DNA of 64,000 nucleotides from JBGSYJ01 sp041748075 (GCA_041748075.1 JBGTDX010000081.1:1-64000), one strand, 5' to 3'; numbered from the stretch's first letter, positions 1 to 9,030 are shown. The notes: a model not told the origin generated them from the letters alone. Numbers and translations are program-made.

Positions 1-294
1 GGCAAATGGCCTTTGCGAGAGGTACTCTATCGATACGTGCCGCGCGACCTCATCGAGCGCCCCAAGATGGGCTTCGGAATCCCGATCGATAGCTGGCTGA
101 GAGGTCCGCTGCGAGAGTGGGCGCAGGACCTCCTCGACGAAACCAGACTGCGACAGGAAGGCTACTTCGAACCGGCACCCGTTCTGCGAAAGTGGCACGA
201 GCATCTGTCCGGCAGGAGGAACTGGCAGTATCCGCTGTGGGACGTCCTGATGTTCCAGCAGTGGTTGCACTCAACGCCGAAGGCCCATCAGTGA
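1..294 (+). CDS. Asparagine synthase (glutamine-hydrolysing) type amidotransferase, C-terminal end only
   Basis: The reading frame is open from the first base, so the gene enters from outside the window and only about 97 C-terminal residues are visible. They match the end of the AsnB synthetase domain: LREVLYRYVPRDLIERPKMG, then FGIPIDSWLRGPLREW and a closing WDVLMFQQWL. The same blocks occur at the end of the complete AsnB at 13325-15268. The family transfers ammonia from glutamine to a carboxylate activated by AMP; in polysaccharide loci such proteins are thought to amidate sugar acids. The stop overlaps the next start by four bases (GTGA at 291-294), so the two genes are probably translationally coupled. 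The catalytic N-terminal cysteine cannot be checked. Confidence 0.9.
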   Translation, partial: GKWPLREVLYRYVPRDLIERPKMGFGIPIDSWLRGPLREWAQDLLDETRLRQEGYFEPAPVLRKWHEHLSGRRNWQYPLWDVLMFQQWLHSTPKAHQ

Positions 295-1484
295 GCACGT
301 CAGACATCATTCTCACGCCCCTGCTTCTGGCAGTCACACTCATCATGACGGTCACGTTGGCCGGCAGAGTCGGTTTATCGAATCGTTTTGCTTTTACAGT
401 CTTCGTATGGCACACGATGTTCTGCCTGATCTACTGGAAATTCGCTCAGAATAATAGTGCCGACGCGAAAGTCTACTATCAGGTAGCTGTGGCTGGCGCA
501 CCCGAGTGGTCACCTGGAACGAGATTTGTGGAGTCCTTCACGGGTCTGTTCGTTTACTGGCTCGGTTTCGGAGAATTTCCGACATATCTCGTATTCAACA
601 TGATCGGACTTGCCGGTCTGCTGATTCTTGCAGCTCTCATCCTCGACGTCTGGCCAGCCAGTACCGGATTGGTGAGCTCGGTCCCGTATGCCATCGTGTT
701 CCTGCCAGGCCTCAGCTTTTGGAGCGCCTCCATCGGGAAAGACGCGCTCGCATTTTTCGCCGTATGCCTTGCTGCCTTCTCGTTCATGGAAATCGGCCAC
801 CGAAAGCTGCTTTTTGCGACTGCCGTTGTGGTGATGTTCGCGGTGCGCCCTCATGTAGCGAGCGTCATGCTGATTGCCGCAGCGATTGCACTCGTCACCA
901 GTAAGGGCGTGGGGCCGCTCGCGCGCGTTGCTGCACTTGCAGGTGTTGGAATCGCAACTGCTCTTGTCCTGCCAGTTACCATTCGGTACACCGGGCTGGG
1001 CGATGCGGTGACCTTCCAGTCCGCAGCGGACTACATCGAGATGCGTCAGGGCGTGAACATGGAGGGTGGCGGCGGCATCGACATCAGCTCCATGAGCGTT
1101 CCCGCCCAGATGTTCACCTACCTTTTCCGGCCTCTTTTTTTTGACGCCCCAGGCACTATGGGAATCATCGCTTCACTCGAGAATACATTACTCCTGGGCC
1201 TCGTACTCATTCTGATTCCGCGTGGGTTGTTCGTGGTCTGGCGTGAGCACTCACCTGCGATACGTTACAACGCGGTGTACGCGTTTCTGGGTCTGATTAT
1301 TTTTGCGACGACAACGGCGAATCTCGGTTTGGCACTGCGACAGAAGACGATGATTCTGCCCTCGATCTTCATTCTCAGTGCGCTGGCAGCCCGGGCGCTT
1401 CATCGGGCAAAGGCCAATACCGACGAGTGGACTATCGAATCTACCGATCTCACCGTTCACGAGCCATGGCGAAGATCGTTCTGA
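291..1484 (+). CDS. Polytopic membrane protein, possible Wzy-type polysaccharide polymerase
   Basis: About 397 residues, dominated by hydrophobic segments (for example near residues 5-25, 115-135, 180-200, 300-320, 345-365), so an inner-membrane protein with roughly ten helices. The GTG at 291 overlaps the stop of the upstream amidotransferase by four bases; upstream in-frame starts would run deep into that gene and are rejected. No catalytic motif is recognisable. Position among glycosyltransferases, flippases and export genes suggests a repeat-unit polymerase or an EpsG-like protein, but this is inference from topology and context. The 3' end overlaps the next gene by 19 bases. Confidence 0.7.
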   Translation: MSTSDIILTPLLLAVTLIMTVTLAGRVGLSNRFAFTVFVWHTMFCLIYWKFAQNNSADAKVYYQVAVAGAPEWSPGTRFVESFTGLFVYWLGFGEFPTYLVFNMIGLAGLLILAALILDVWPASTGLVSSVPYAIVFLPGLSFWSASIGKDALAFFAVCLAAFSFMEIGHRKLLFATAVVVMFAVRPHVASVMLIAAAIALVTSKGVGPLARVAALAGVGIATALVLPVTIRYTGLGDAVTFQSAADYIEMRQGVNMEGGGGIDISSMSVPAQMFTYLFRPLFFDAPGTMGIIASLENTLLLGLVLILIPRGLFVVWREHSPAIRYNAVYAFLGLIIFATTTANLGLALRQKTMILPSIFILSALAARALHRAKANTDEWTIESTDLTVHEPWRRSF

Positions 1485-2581
1485 TCGGCGCCCTGCCCGA
1501 ATCGCTCACGATCTTCCGGGGCGATCTGATCCGGTCATTGGTGGGGGCGGGTCACGAGGTCACTGCGATGGCGACTCCGGCAGAAAACGCGCAGATCGAA
1601 CACATCGAGGCTTTGGGTGCCCGCTTTCGTTCCTACCCGGTCCGGCGTAGCGGCCTGAATCCTTTGACCGACATCGTAACGCTGTTCGCCCTTCGAAAAG
1701 CATTCCGCGAGCTGGACCCGGATGTCGTGCTCGCATACACGATCAAACCGATCATCTGGAGTGGCATTGCGATTGGTCGGCTTAGTAAAACACGGTTCTT
1801 TGCCCTGGTCACCGGACTCGGATTTGCCTTTCAGGGCCGCACTTTGTTTCACAGAATCCTCAGATCAGTCGCGACGTTTCTCTACAGGACAGCTCTTCGC
1901 CGGGCAGAAGCGGTAATCTTTCAGAATATCGACAACCAGAAGACGTTCATCGAACTCGAGATTGTTTCGCAGTCCAAAACCTATGTCGTCAATGGATCGG
2001 GCGTAGACACCAACCGATTTGCACGCGTCGCTTTCTCACCCGGGCCGCCCACTTTTCTCCTGATCGCCCGGCTGCTATCCGAAAAAGGTCTTCGAGAATA
2101 TGCCGCTGCTGCGCGTCTGTTGAAAGAACGGCATCCGGAGGCAATCTGCCAATTGGTTGGACCTTTAGACCCCTCCCCGGATGGGATCACCCTCGAGGAG
2201 ATAACCGACTGGCAGACGCGTGGTGATATTCGATATCTCGGTGATACTCGAGACGTACGCCCTTACATCGCAGGCTGCGACATCTACGTGCTTCCTTCAT
2301 ATCACGAAGGAATGCCCCGCACTGTCCTCGAAGCAATGGCCATGGGACGTCCGATCCTTACCACCGACGTGCCGGGCTGTCGTGAGACCGTGGAGCCAGG
2401 CACGAATGGCTATCTCGTACCCAAAGGCGACGCGAACGCTCTGGCCGAAAGAATGAGCTGGTTCATCGAACATGCCGACCAGTGGGAAAGCATGGGCCAG
2501 GCCAGCCGACGCATGGCGGAGCAACGGTTCGACGTTCGTCGAATCAACCAGGAGATGATGCGCATCATTTTTTCTCGGTAA
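1466..2581 (+). CDS. Glycosyltransferase family 4
   Basis: About 371 residues with the two-Rossmann GT-B layout. The N-terminal MAKIVLIGALPESLTIFRGD and the C-terminal YHEGMPRTVLEAMAMGRP followed by GCRETVEPGTNGYLVP are typical of GT4 enzymes; E and E spaced by seven residues in that motif bind the nucleotide sugar. Overall it resembles the CapM/PglA branch, which adds HexNAc-type sugars to an undecaprenyl-diphosphate-linked acceptor, but the substrate cannot be read from sequence. The ATG at 1466 fits the family N-terminus; an in-frame start at 1427 lies inside the upstream gene. It works in the cytoplasm on the membrane face. Confidence 0.88.
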   Translation: MAKIVLIGALPESLTIFRGDLIRSLVGAGHEVTAMATPAENAQIEHIEALGARFRSYPVRRSGLNPLTDIVTLFALRKAFRELDPDVVLAYTIKPIIWSGIAIGRLSKTRFFALVTGLGFAFQGRTLFHRILRSVATFLYRTALRRAEAVIFQNIDNQKTFIELEIVSQSKTYVVNGSGVDTNRFARVAFSPGPPTFLLIARLLSEKGLREYAAAARLLKERHPEAICQLVGPLDPSPDGITLEEITDWQTRGDIRYLGDTRDVRPYIAGCDIYVLPSYHEGMPRTVLEAMAMGRPILTTDVPGCRETVEPGTNGYLVPKGDANALAERMSWFIEHADQWESMGQASRRMAEQRFDVRRINQEMMRIIFSR

Positions 2582-2656
2582 AGAAGATATTCCGAGAGCT
2601 CGGCCTCGACGTGGTTAGGCTTGGGAACCGGCTGAAAGAGAAACGGAAGGCAGGCC

Positions 2657-2714
2657 TGCTCGGCCGGTCGCCGGGTGACAGGGCTCGATTGCCGAGGCGT
2701 CGGCCGAGCAATCG
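2657..2714. repeat. Two interlocked inverted repeats in a convergent intergenic space
   Basis: TGCTCGGCC (2657-2665) is mirrored by GGCCGAGCA (2702-2710), and CGATTGC (2686-2692) by GCAATCG (2708-2714). The two right arms share bases, so the hairpins are mutually exclusive. They lie between the stop of the + strand glycosyltransferase (2581) and the stop of the - strand methyltransferase (2805). There is no T-run, so a classical intrinsic terminator is not shown. The rest of 2582-2804 shows no gene I can support. Confidence 0.4.
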
Positions 2715-2804
2715 TGATCTACGGAAAAGTAGGCTTGTTGAGCTGGAGCGAAGCCATGAGCCCGTCGAGATGCCTGCGGGATGCTGTCGCCCCTGCTGGT
2801 GTTC

Positions 2805-3551
2805 CTAAACCAATGAATTCGAATGTTTCTTCAGTACGTAAATCCTGCTGGGGTTGAAAAAGCCAGTAATCGTATCTCGCACATAAAAATCTTCCGCCGC
2901 GGCAATTTCCTTTATTAGTGAGGTGCCCACATAAAAATCCTGAACACCAATCAGAAGCTTCCCGTCTTTTTTCAGATGCTCTTTAGAACGTCTAACAAAT
3001 TCTCTCAAAACATCTGTTCCGTCCGATCCGCCGCCATTCCAGGCAGCATCGTTGTCAAGATTTAAGCGACGCGACAAGTCAAGTCTTTGACCAGAAGCTT
3101 TATCAACGTACGGCGGATTGAAGAAAATCACATCATAGACTCCATCAACGGAAGAAAATAGGTCGCTCTGCCAGAACTTCGCTTCGATGTCATTGAGTTT
3201 CGCGGTAAGAATAGAAGATTTAACTCGGTTCTCTGCTAAATCAACTCCGTGTATTTTCATGTTTCTCTTCTTCGCAAGACTTAAACTAAGAAGGGCTGCC
3301 TGTCCAATCCCCATCTCCAGAACCGCATTGTTGGACTGAACCTCTTTGGCCAGCGTCTTTCGAAACAGAATGGTTGTCGTATCGTAGTGAATCCGCTCAT
3401 TCGATTTGATGTTTATACCGAATAGAAGCTTGACAACAATACCCCTGCTTCTCAGCCAGGAAACAAAAGGATGAGCAGCTCTATAGATCAGAAAAAAAGG
3501 CCGTTTCATCCGATAATCTTCATAAAAACACAATTCATAGAATACTCCCAC
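2805..3551 (-). CDS. Class I SAM-dependent methyltransferase (HemK/PrmC-like fold)
   Basis: 248 residues. The SAM-binding motif I reads AVLEMGIGQAALL (about residues 76-88), the acidic ribose-binding residue is in HGVDLAEN, and NPPY at 145-148 is the motif IV of N-methyltransferases acting on amides, amines or bases. The substrate is unknown; in this locus it could be a sugar or a sugar-linked amide. The gene is visibly richer in A and T than its neighbours (many AAA, TTT and ATA codons), suggesting separate acquisition. The GTG start at 3551 is uncertain: an ATG at 3509 (MKRPFFLIYR) is the alternative. It is followed by a convergent intergenic space. Confidence 0.8.
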   Translation of the reverse strand: MGVFYELCFYEDYRMKRPFFLIYRAAHPFVSWLRSRGIVVKLLFGINIKSNERIHYDTTTILFRKTLAKEVQSNNAVLEMGIGQAALLSLSLAKKRNMKIHGVDLAENRVKSSILTAKLNDIEAKFWQSDLFSSVDGVYDVIFFNPPYVDKASGQRLDLSRRLNLDNDAAWNGGGSDGTDVLREFVRRSKEHLKKDGKLLIGVQDFYVGTSLIKEIAAAEDFYVRDTITGFFNPSRIYVLKKHSNSLV

Positions 3552-3698
3552 CTAAAGACATGGCTGCGGTTGTCCCGTTTCACTTAGAAAGTCGCGTGGC
3601 GGTTTCCCTGCATCATAATGCGATTTTCCTCTCGGAAACGACAGTGGGCGTCGATTAACTCTGATGCGGTAAAGAAAGAAGGGAGGACGTGCCCTGAT

Positions 3699-3739
3699 GG
3701 AAAAGTGGAAAACGCCAAAAGCCGCGTTTCCCATTTCCC
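3699..3739. repeat. Imperfect hairpin in the 3552-3809 gap
   Basis: A segment around 3699-3716 (core GGAAAAGTGGAAAACGCC) faces an imperfect complement at 3724-3739 (GCGTTTCCCATTTCCC) with a loop of a few bases. It lies between the formyltransferase stop and the methyltransferase start, both on the - strand, and might attenuate or end transcription. The gap holds no gene I can support: its open frames are arginine- and serine-rich and resemble nothing. Confidence 0.3.
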
Positions 3740-3809
3740 AGGGGGCTGCCACGAGACAAAAAGAACAAGCGGAGCCGGTCTCACGACCGCATCGTTGATG
3801 GGTCAGCGG

Positions 3810-4583
3810 CTATCTGACGAATCTGATTATGGCGTTTTTGAGATATCCCATCAACGTTGGGTGGTACCACAGCTGAGAAGGACCCACACCCTGCTTCGGT
3901 TTGATCCGGTTCGCCGCCACATCCTGGAGAGCGGCCTTCATCAGCGGAATTCCCTTCGCGATCTGATGCAGCGGATACGTGTTGAAATTGTCACTCCGTT
4001 CCACCTCGATGATTTCCTGATACAGAACTCCGCCGGTATCGATTCCCTCATCGATGAGGTGGACCGTGACGCCGCAATGCTGCCGATCGCCACTCGCCAG
4101 AGCCCAGTATCCGCCGTGCACACCTCGGTATCTCGGCGTAATTCCCATGTGGGTGTTGAGGAATGGCGCGTCAATCGACGCGATGATCTTCTTCGACAGA
4201 ATTCGCGTTCCATTCACTATCACGGCATCGGGCGAAGCCGCCTGCAGCATCGTGATCACATCACTGTCGTTGACCGATTCTACCTCCTGCAGAACGTCAG
4301 GAGGAAAACCGTCGTCGTTCAGGCCATAGCGAGTCATCAACTGCCTGATCCGGGATTTCGATAACCTGCTCAAAAATCGGTTCACCACGATGAACAGCAA
4401 TTGGCCAAATGTCCGGGTCAGGCCCAGGCGTTTGACACGTCGGCGGATCATCGTCGAGGCCGATACCTTTCTCTCGAGAATGATCCGCTGAATGTCGAAA
4501 TCGTCCCGAAGAGCGTGATACATGATGCGGGATGAAGCGCCCGGACCGACGAGCATCACGACACGCAGCTTGTCACGCTGCAT
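3810..4583 (-). CDS. Formyltransferase domain protein (sugar N-formyltransferase type)
   Basis: About 257 residues from the ATG at 4583. The formyl-transferase catalytic set is present: NTH in FLNTHMGITPRYRGVHGGYW (Asn and His near residues 143 and 145) and the aspartate of IDEGIDTGG near residue 182. The family uses 10-formyl-THF to formylate an amine; in surface-polysaccharide loci the acceptor is usually an amino sugar nucleotide. The start at 4583 overlaps the end of the upstream deacetylase by 11 bases; a longer in-frame start at 4613 overlaps by 41. The C-terminal KPKQGVGPSQLWYHPT is usual for this group. Probably one operon with the upstream deacetylase. Confidence 0.82.
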   Translation of the reverse strand: MQRDKLRVVMLVGPGASSRIMYHALRDDFDIQRIILERKVSASTMIRRRVKRLGLTRTFGQLLFIVVNRFLSRLSKSRIRQLMTRYGLNDDGFPPDVLQEVESVNDSDVITMLQAASPDAVIVNGTRILSKKIIASIDAPFLNTHMGITPRYRGVHGGYWALASGDRQHCGVTVHLIDEGIDTGGVLYQEIIEVERSDNFNTYPLHQIAKGIPLMKAALQDVAANRIKPKQGVGPSQLWYHPTLMGYLKNAIIRFVR

Positions 4584-5592
4584 ACATCTCTTCGAGTTCT
4601 CTGGCGAGCTCACCCATGTTCCGAGACTGCATTCCGTAGCGGGTTTTCAGCAGGAGAAAATGGTCCAGCACTTTCCTGAGAAATGTGATGTTGCTATCGG
4701 TGTTGGTCCCAAAATTTTCCGGATGCCACCAGAGGTGAAAGACGCGGCCATTCAGGGCTGCCTGATCCATGGCCTTCCTGATGCGGTGCAGCCGGAGAGG
4801 ATCGAGAAACGCCAGTCTTTTGGAGTAAGGCCGCAGAAAGCGGCTCGAGGGGATGTTGAAGGGCCGCGCCTGTGTGCAATCCTTTCGATCGTACGTATGG
4901 TGGCCTGTGAGATTCACGTAGGCGTCGAGAAGGCGAACGGCCCGGCGAATTGAGCTCTGCGCCTCGTCGTCCGACGCCTGGTGAAAACGGCTGCTCTCGG
5001 TTCCACGAAACGACTTGATCCCTAGCTCGTCCAGCAATGGGAGATAGCCGGGGTTCCATTGATTCCTGGGAAAGACCAGGCTCTCGAGCCGAACGCCGTG
5101 CCGCTCCGCTGCTTCGAGGGCGGCCGAAATGTCGGCTCTGAATGCCTGTGAGCTCTGCCCCTGCTCGAGACAGTAGTAATGCGAGAAAGTATGCGTCGCA
5201 ATTTCCTGTCCCGAGTATTTCCGGATCAGATCGACCAGATCGGGAGCGAAATGGCAAGCCTCATCCAGGAACTCATGATCCCGGATGTATCGGTAGGGGG
5301 ACATAGCCGGATCTGAGTAGTCCGGCAGGGTAGCAGGCAGATTATTCCTCAGTTCGTCCGCACTTCGAAAAAAGAGAAAACCGACGGCCGCCCATGTGGC
5401 GTGCACTTCGTATTCAGCGAAGGTCGCGAGCATCTGCTCGGTAGCTCGGCGAACGCCACGGAGATGCTCTGCGTACTGCTCGAGGGAACGCTTGTCTCGC
5501 ACGCCCCAGTAAAGCTCGAGATCAAGCGAGATCACAAAGGTGCCGTTCGCTATTGAATTTACTCCTGAGAAATCTTCTATCACTTTAATCAC
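4573..5592 (-). CDS. Polysaccharide deacetylase family protein (NodB fold)
   Basis: 339 residues. FVISLDLELYWG near residues 19-30 carries the catalytic/metal aspartate, HATWAAVGFLF follows, and EIATHTFSHYYC supplies the two metal-binding histidines of the H-x3-H motif. Together with a late HLWWHPENF these mark the NodB-type carbohydrate esterase 4 fold, which removes N-acetyl groups from sugars in a metal-dependent reaction. No signal peptide is evident, so it may act on cytoplasmic lipid-linked intermediates. It overlaps the formyltransferase; deacetylation would expose an amine that a formyltransferase could use, so the pair may remodel one amino sugar (inference). Confidence 0.85.
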   Translation of the reverse strand: MIKVIEDFSGVNSIANGTFVISLDLELYWGVRDKRSLEQYAEHLRGVRRATEQMLATFAEYEVHATWAAVGFLFFRSADELRNNLPATLPDYSDPAMSPYRYIRDHEFLDEACHFAPDLVDLIRKYSGQEIATHTFSHYYCLEQGQSSQAFRADISAALEAAERHGVRLESLVFPRNQWNPGYLPLLDELGIKSFRGTESSRFHQASDDEAQSSIRRAVRLLDAYVNLTGHHTYDRKDCTQARPFNIPSSRFLRPYSKRLAFLDPLRLHRIRKAMDQAALNGRVFHLWWHPENFGTNTDSNITFLRKVLDHFLLLKTRYGMQSRNMGELARELEEMYAA

Positions 5593-5692
5593 GAAGCCTC
5601 GATATCTGGACCCGAACTACAGAGTCATTTAGCCGACCCGGCCTATGAAAGATCAGCCGCTTCGCGGTCTGAAAACGGGATAGTTTGTTCGA

Positions 5693-6574
5693 CTACCGGT
5701 CTCGGCCGGGAGACTTTTTTCTGTATCCCAACGCGCACCAGTAGGGTGCAAGTTCACTAAACTCTACCCGTTCCAACCCAGCTGCTTCCATCATGTTCTG
5801 GATTTCCAAGCGAGTGAATCTCTGTTCGAGCGAAGTTCCGAAGCGGTCCAGCGCATCGGTCCTCATCGAGTAGAAACTGCGGTCACGATATGCAGACAAG
5901 GGAAGATGCTCCACATTCATCTTGAGCTTCTCGAGTAACAGAGATGCCCTGGCCAGTGGCCAATACACTGTGCCCGCGATTACCTGGCTGACTGCGTTTC
6001 GCAAGGGATATCCAAATCGTGCAATCCTTTTACGACCGAAATCACTGATCCTCCATATCGCTCGAAACCAGCCTGGGCGATTATCAAACCTGTAATACAG
6101 ATAGACAAGGAACGGAGCGCCAGGCTTTAACTTCTTTACACAATCCCTTATACCCCGCTGCGTATCTGGCACATGATGAAGGACCCCCAACGAGTAACCG
6201 AAATCCATTGACTCATCAGGTAATGATATTTGATCTACCGCCGCAACATGAAAAACACAATTCATGCTGGCGGCAAGGTTTCTACGTGCGACGGCAATTG
6301 CCTCCGCGCTCGCGTCTATCAGATGGAGGATACCAACCCTTGGCGCAACGATTTTGGCCCAGCGACCACTTCCACAGCCCAGGTCGAACCCAACTGAATT
6401 CTCATCGAGACGGCCCCAGGGGAAAATGCGGAAATAGCCGTCAAACATCGCTTTTGCTTCTTCCCGGTCGAGATGGGTTTGATCGAACCGACTCCATTCG
6501 TCTCCAAACCCCTCCACTGTCTCGGGGTCTACGTTGCGACCTGTTGTTTTCTGGCTTTTCATCGTCGAAGTCAT
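5693..6574 (-). CDS. Class I SAM-dependent methyltransferase
   Basis: 293 residues with the SAM motif GFDLGCGSGRWAK at about 62-74, the acidic motif II in ILHLIDAS, and SLGVLHHVPD typical of the Methyltransf_11/UbiE-like group. The C-terminal third contains aromatic stretches (YRDRSFYSMRTDALDRFGT) seen in methyltransferases of O-antigen clusters. The probable role is O-methylation of a sugar or lipid-linked glycan; the target is not determinable. ATG at 6574; an ATG four codons later is an alternative. About 100 bases separate it from the downstream deacetylase. Confidence 0.85.
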   Translation of the reverse strand: MTSTMKSQKTTGRNVDPETVEGFGDEWSRFDQTHLDREEAKAMFDGYFRIFPWGRLDENSVGFDLGCGSGRWAKIVAPRVGILHLIDASAEAIAVARRNLAASMNCVFHVAAVDQISLPDESMDFGYSLGVLHHVPDTQRGIRDCVKKLKPGAPFLVYLYYRFDNRPGWFRAIWRISDFGRKRIARFGYPLRNAVSQVIAGTVYWPLARASLLLEKLKMNVEHLPLSAYRDRSFYSMRTDALDRFGTSLEQRFTRLEIQNMMEAAGLERVEFSELAPYWCALGYRKKSPGRDR

Positions 6575-6706
6575 GGGAGCTATTTTGTCAAAGAGTGTGC
6601 ATGAATAGGCGGCTCATGGCAACGAATGCGAGACGCTCTGTGCAAGCCCTGGATCGCTTCGACTTCGATACTCCCACCTAGTCTATGTCCCGGGAACTTT
6701 GTACAT

Positions 6707-7900
6707 TTACAGGTTCGACTGCCCGTGAGAGCGAAGAATCCGGCGAAGAAGCTCCAGGTAGGCCGGGCCAATTACACCGATGTCAAACGCGCGCGCCCTC
6801 ACCCGCGATTCCTCCGTCAGACGTTTTTTCAGAGCATGATTCTGGAAGACCGACAACATGGCACTCGCAAGCGCGTTCGCATCACCTACTGGCACCAGCA
6901 GGCCAGCTCTCCCATCGCAAACAATCTCCCGTGGGCCACTTGGGCAGTCCGTGCTGATAACTGGCAATCCGCAAGCCATAGCCTCGACAAGGACGTTTCC
7001 GAAACCTTCAAAGCGGGAGCTGAGCACGAACAGATCCGCACGCGACATCCATGCAAATGGATTCTGCTGCCAGCCGGCGAAAAGAACGCAATCCTCAATA
7101 CACAGATTTCGACACAGCACGTCCAGTTCATTTCTTCTCGGTCCCTGACCAACCAGAATCAATTTCGCCATCATCTGCTTACGCACGATCGCGAATGCCC
7201 TGAGCAGGGTCTCGTGATCCTTCTGTTCAACATGTCTTCCGACGGTTATTGCGGTCGGAACTTCATCATGGGGGATCTCTGAGATCTCGCGTGTGCTTTC
7301 TTGGATATCCGAAATCGAGATCGCGTTGTAGACGACATGCATAATTGCTTCTCTGACTCCGAATCTCGTGAGTCCATCCCTCACGCCTTCTGAAGAAGGG
7401 AACACCGCATCAGCTTTGGGATAGCAGTAGCGAATCAGATTCCTCAACGTCCAGTCACTAACTGAGCGACGAGGATATGTATGTCGACTCGATGCTTGCT
7501 CGGTCAGAACGACCGGACGACGATTCCCGAATATCCGCGTCATGACATGTGCGATATTCGACCGAGGGAGAAAGCTGACGCAAAGATCAGGATTCCAAAG
7601 CCGAATGACTCGTGCCAGCTCTGCCCCCTGCAGTGGCAGGGCCAGTATTTTGCCCGGACCTCGGCTCAGCCGGCTGCTGCGAAGCGTGACGCGGTCGATA
7701 CCGTCGTCCAGCTGATAGCCGTCATTCCCGCTCTGCAGAGTGATCACGCCTGTTTCCACTCCGTTCCGGCTGAGATAACCGGACAGCAGCTTCAGCGCCT
7801 TCTCCGCGCCTCCGCCACTCAGGTCATTGATGATGAATGCAACCCTCAACGATTCTCCTCGCGTCTCCCGGGCGACATCTGGTCGATCAATGCGGTTCAA
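6707..7900 (-). CDS. Glycosyltransferase family 4
   Basis: 397 residues, GT-B fold. GGGAEKALKLLSGYL near residues 29-43 is the N-terminal donor-loop region, and SSRFEGFGNVLVEAMACGLP followed by CPSGPREIV is the C-terminal nucleotide-sugar motif with intact E-x7-E. This CPSGPREI version is common in GT4 enzymes of EPS and teichuronic acid loci that transfer hexoses or GalNAc; the exact sugar is unknown. Its ATG overlaps the stop of the upstream GT4 by four bases (7897-7900), so the pair is translationally coupled. Confidence 0.9.
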   Translation of the reverse strand: MNRIDRPDVARETRGESLRVAFIINDLSGGGAEKALKLLSGYLSRNGVETGVITLQSGNDGYQLDDGIDRVTLRSSRLSRGPGKILALPLQGAELARVIRLWNPDLCVSFLPRSNIAHVMTRIFGNRRPVVLTEQASSRHTYPRRSVSDWTLRNLIRYCYPKADAVFPSSEGVRDGLTRFGVREAIMHVVYNAISISDIQESTREISEIPHDEVPTAITVGRHVEQKDHETLLRAFAIVRKQMMAKLILVGQGPRRNELDVLCRNLCIEDCVLFAGWQQNPFAWMSRADLFVLSSRFEGFGNVLVEAMACGLPVISTDCPSGPREIVCDGRAGLLVPVGDANALASAMLSVFQNHALKKRLTEESRVRARAFDIGVIGPAYLELLRRILRSHGQSNL

Positions 7901-9030
7901 CGGCGACCGGCTCCCGCTCGTCGACCGGCCGCAAGTTTCTCGAACAGGGCGCCATAACGCGCTGCTACGCGCTGTCGCGAAAACTCGGACTCTATGCGCT
8001 GGCGGGCATTGGAGCCCAGAAATCTGCGCGACTCCGGAGATTTGATCAGACCTTCGACTGCGTCGGCAAGAGCAACCGCATCCGTGACGGGCACCAGGAG
8101 GCCGTCTGTGCCGTGACGAATCAGGTTTGCCACGCCCTTGACGTCTGAGGCGACAACGGGAAGCCCCGCGGCCATCGCCTGGAGAATGGAGTTGCTCATC
8201 GTTTCGCCGAAGGTGCAGTGCACATAGATGTGGACGGTCTTGAGCAGGCTCGCCACTTCGTAGCTCCTCAGCAATCCTGTGAATACGATCGCGTCGCCCA
8301 TGCCGGCACGCTGCGCATGAGCACGAAGGTCTGAAGCTGTGGGGCCATCGCCAACGATATATAGCTTCAGTTCTGCATGATTCCGCTCCGCAACGAGGAT
8401 TCGGACAGCCTCGATCAGCGTGATGTGATCTTTGATCGGTACCAGTCTGCTCACCATGGCGATCCGAATGGGGTGAGGCGCCAGATCAGTCGCGGTTTCG
8501 TAGTCTTCGGTGGACACTCCATTTGCAATGACGTGCGCACGATTCGAGCCGCTCCGCATCCCCATACGACCCTGCACCTCCGCGCGATACTCCTCGGTGA
8601 GATAGACGACGGCATCCGCGAATCGCGCAGCGACCCAGGATCCCAGCTGTTCCACACGGGTCTTCAGGTGATTTGCCTGCGTCTCGCGGACCATGACCCT
8701 CCAGGTTCTACGGCTGAGCTGCCGGCCTCCGAGAATCGGGATCACAAGAGCCGTGCCGTTGATCATGATGACGTCCGGATCCACCCTCTTGATGTATCTC
8801 AACACCTGTCCGTGGGACCGGACGGCGACTCGTCCCCGCTTTCTCACGAATTCGAAAGGCACGCCCAACCGCGTACACATCTGCGCGAACTCTTCCCGCA
8901 GTTCCTCGACACCGAAGAAAAGCACGAAATGATCGAAACCATCGGAGCCAGCCTGACGCAGAAGCGTGAACAGAACCGCTGCATGTCCTCCCATGCCGCT
9001 GTAGGCGCAGTGCAGGATTCTCTTCTTCAT
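7897..9030 (-). CDS. Glycosyltransferase family 4 (E-x7-Q variant)
   Basis: 377 residues, GT-B fold: N-terminal MKKRILHCAYSGMGGHAAVL and C-terminal HCTFGETMSNSILQAMAAGL with DVKGVANLIRHGTDGLLVP. The second glutamate of the usual E-x7-E motif is a glutamine here (ILQAMA), which may alter donor handling; otherwise the enzyme looks intact. The cytoplasmic role is addition of one sugar to the lipid-linked repeat unit, with donor and acceptor unknown. Four-base overlap with the next GT4 downstream and a 46-base gap to the GT4 upstream indicate one operon of three glycosyltransferases. Confidence 0.88.
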   Translation of the reverse strand: MKKRILHCAYSGMGGHAAVLFTLLRQAGSDGFDHFVLFFGVEELREEFAQMCTRLGVPFEFVRKRGRVAVRSHGQVLRYIKRVDPDVIMINGTALVIPILGGRQLSRRTWRVMVRETQANHLKTRVEQLGSWVAARFADAVVYLTEEYRAEVQGRMGMRSGSNRAHVIANGVSTEDYETATDLAPHPIRIAMVSRLVPIKDHITLIEAVRILVAERNHAELKLYIVGDGPTASDLRAHAQRAGMGDAIVFTGLLRSYEVASLLKTVHIYVHCTFGETMSNSILQAMAAGLPVVASDVKGVANLIRHGTDGLLVPVTDAVALADAVEGLIKSPESRRFLGSNARQRIESEFSRQRVAARYGALFEKLAAGRRAGAGRR

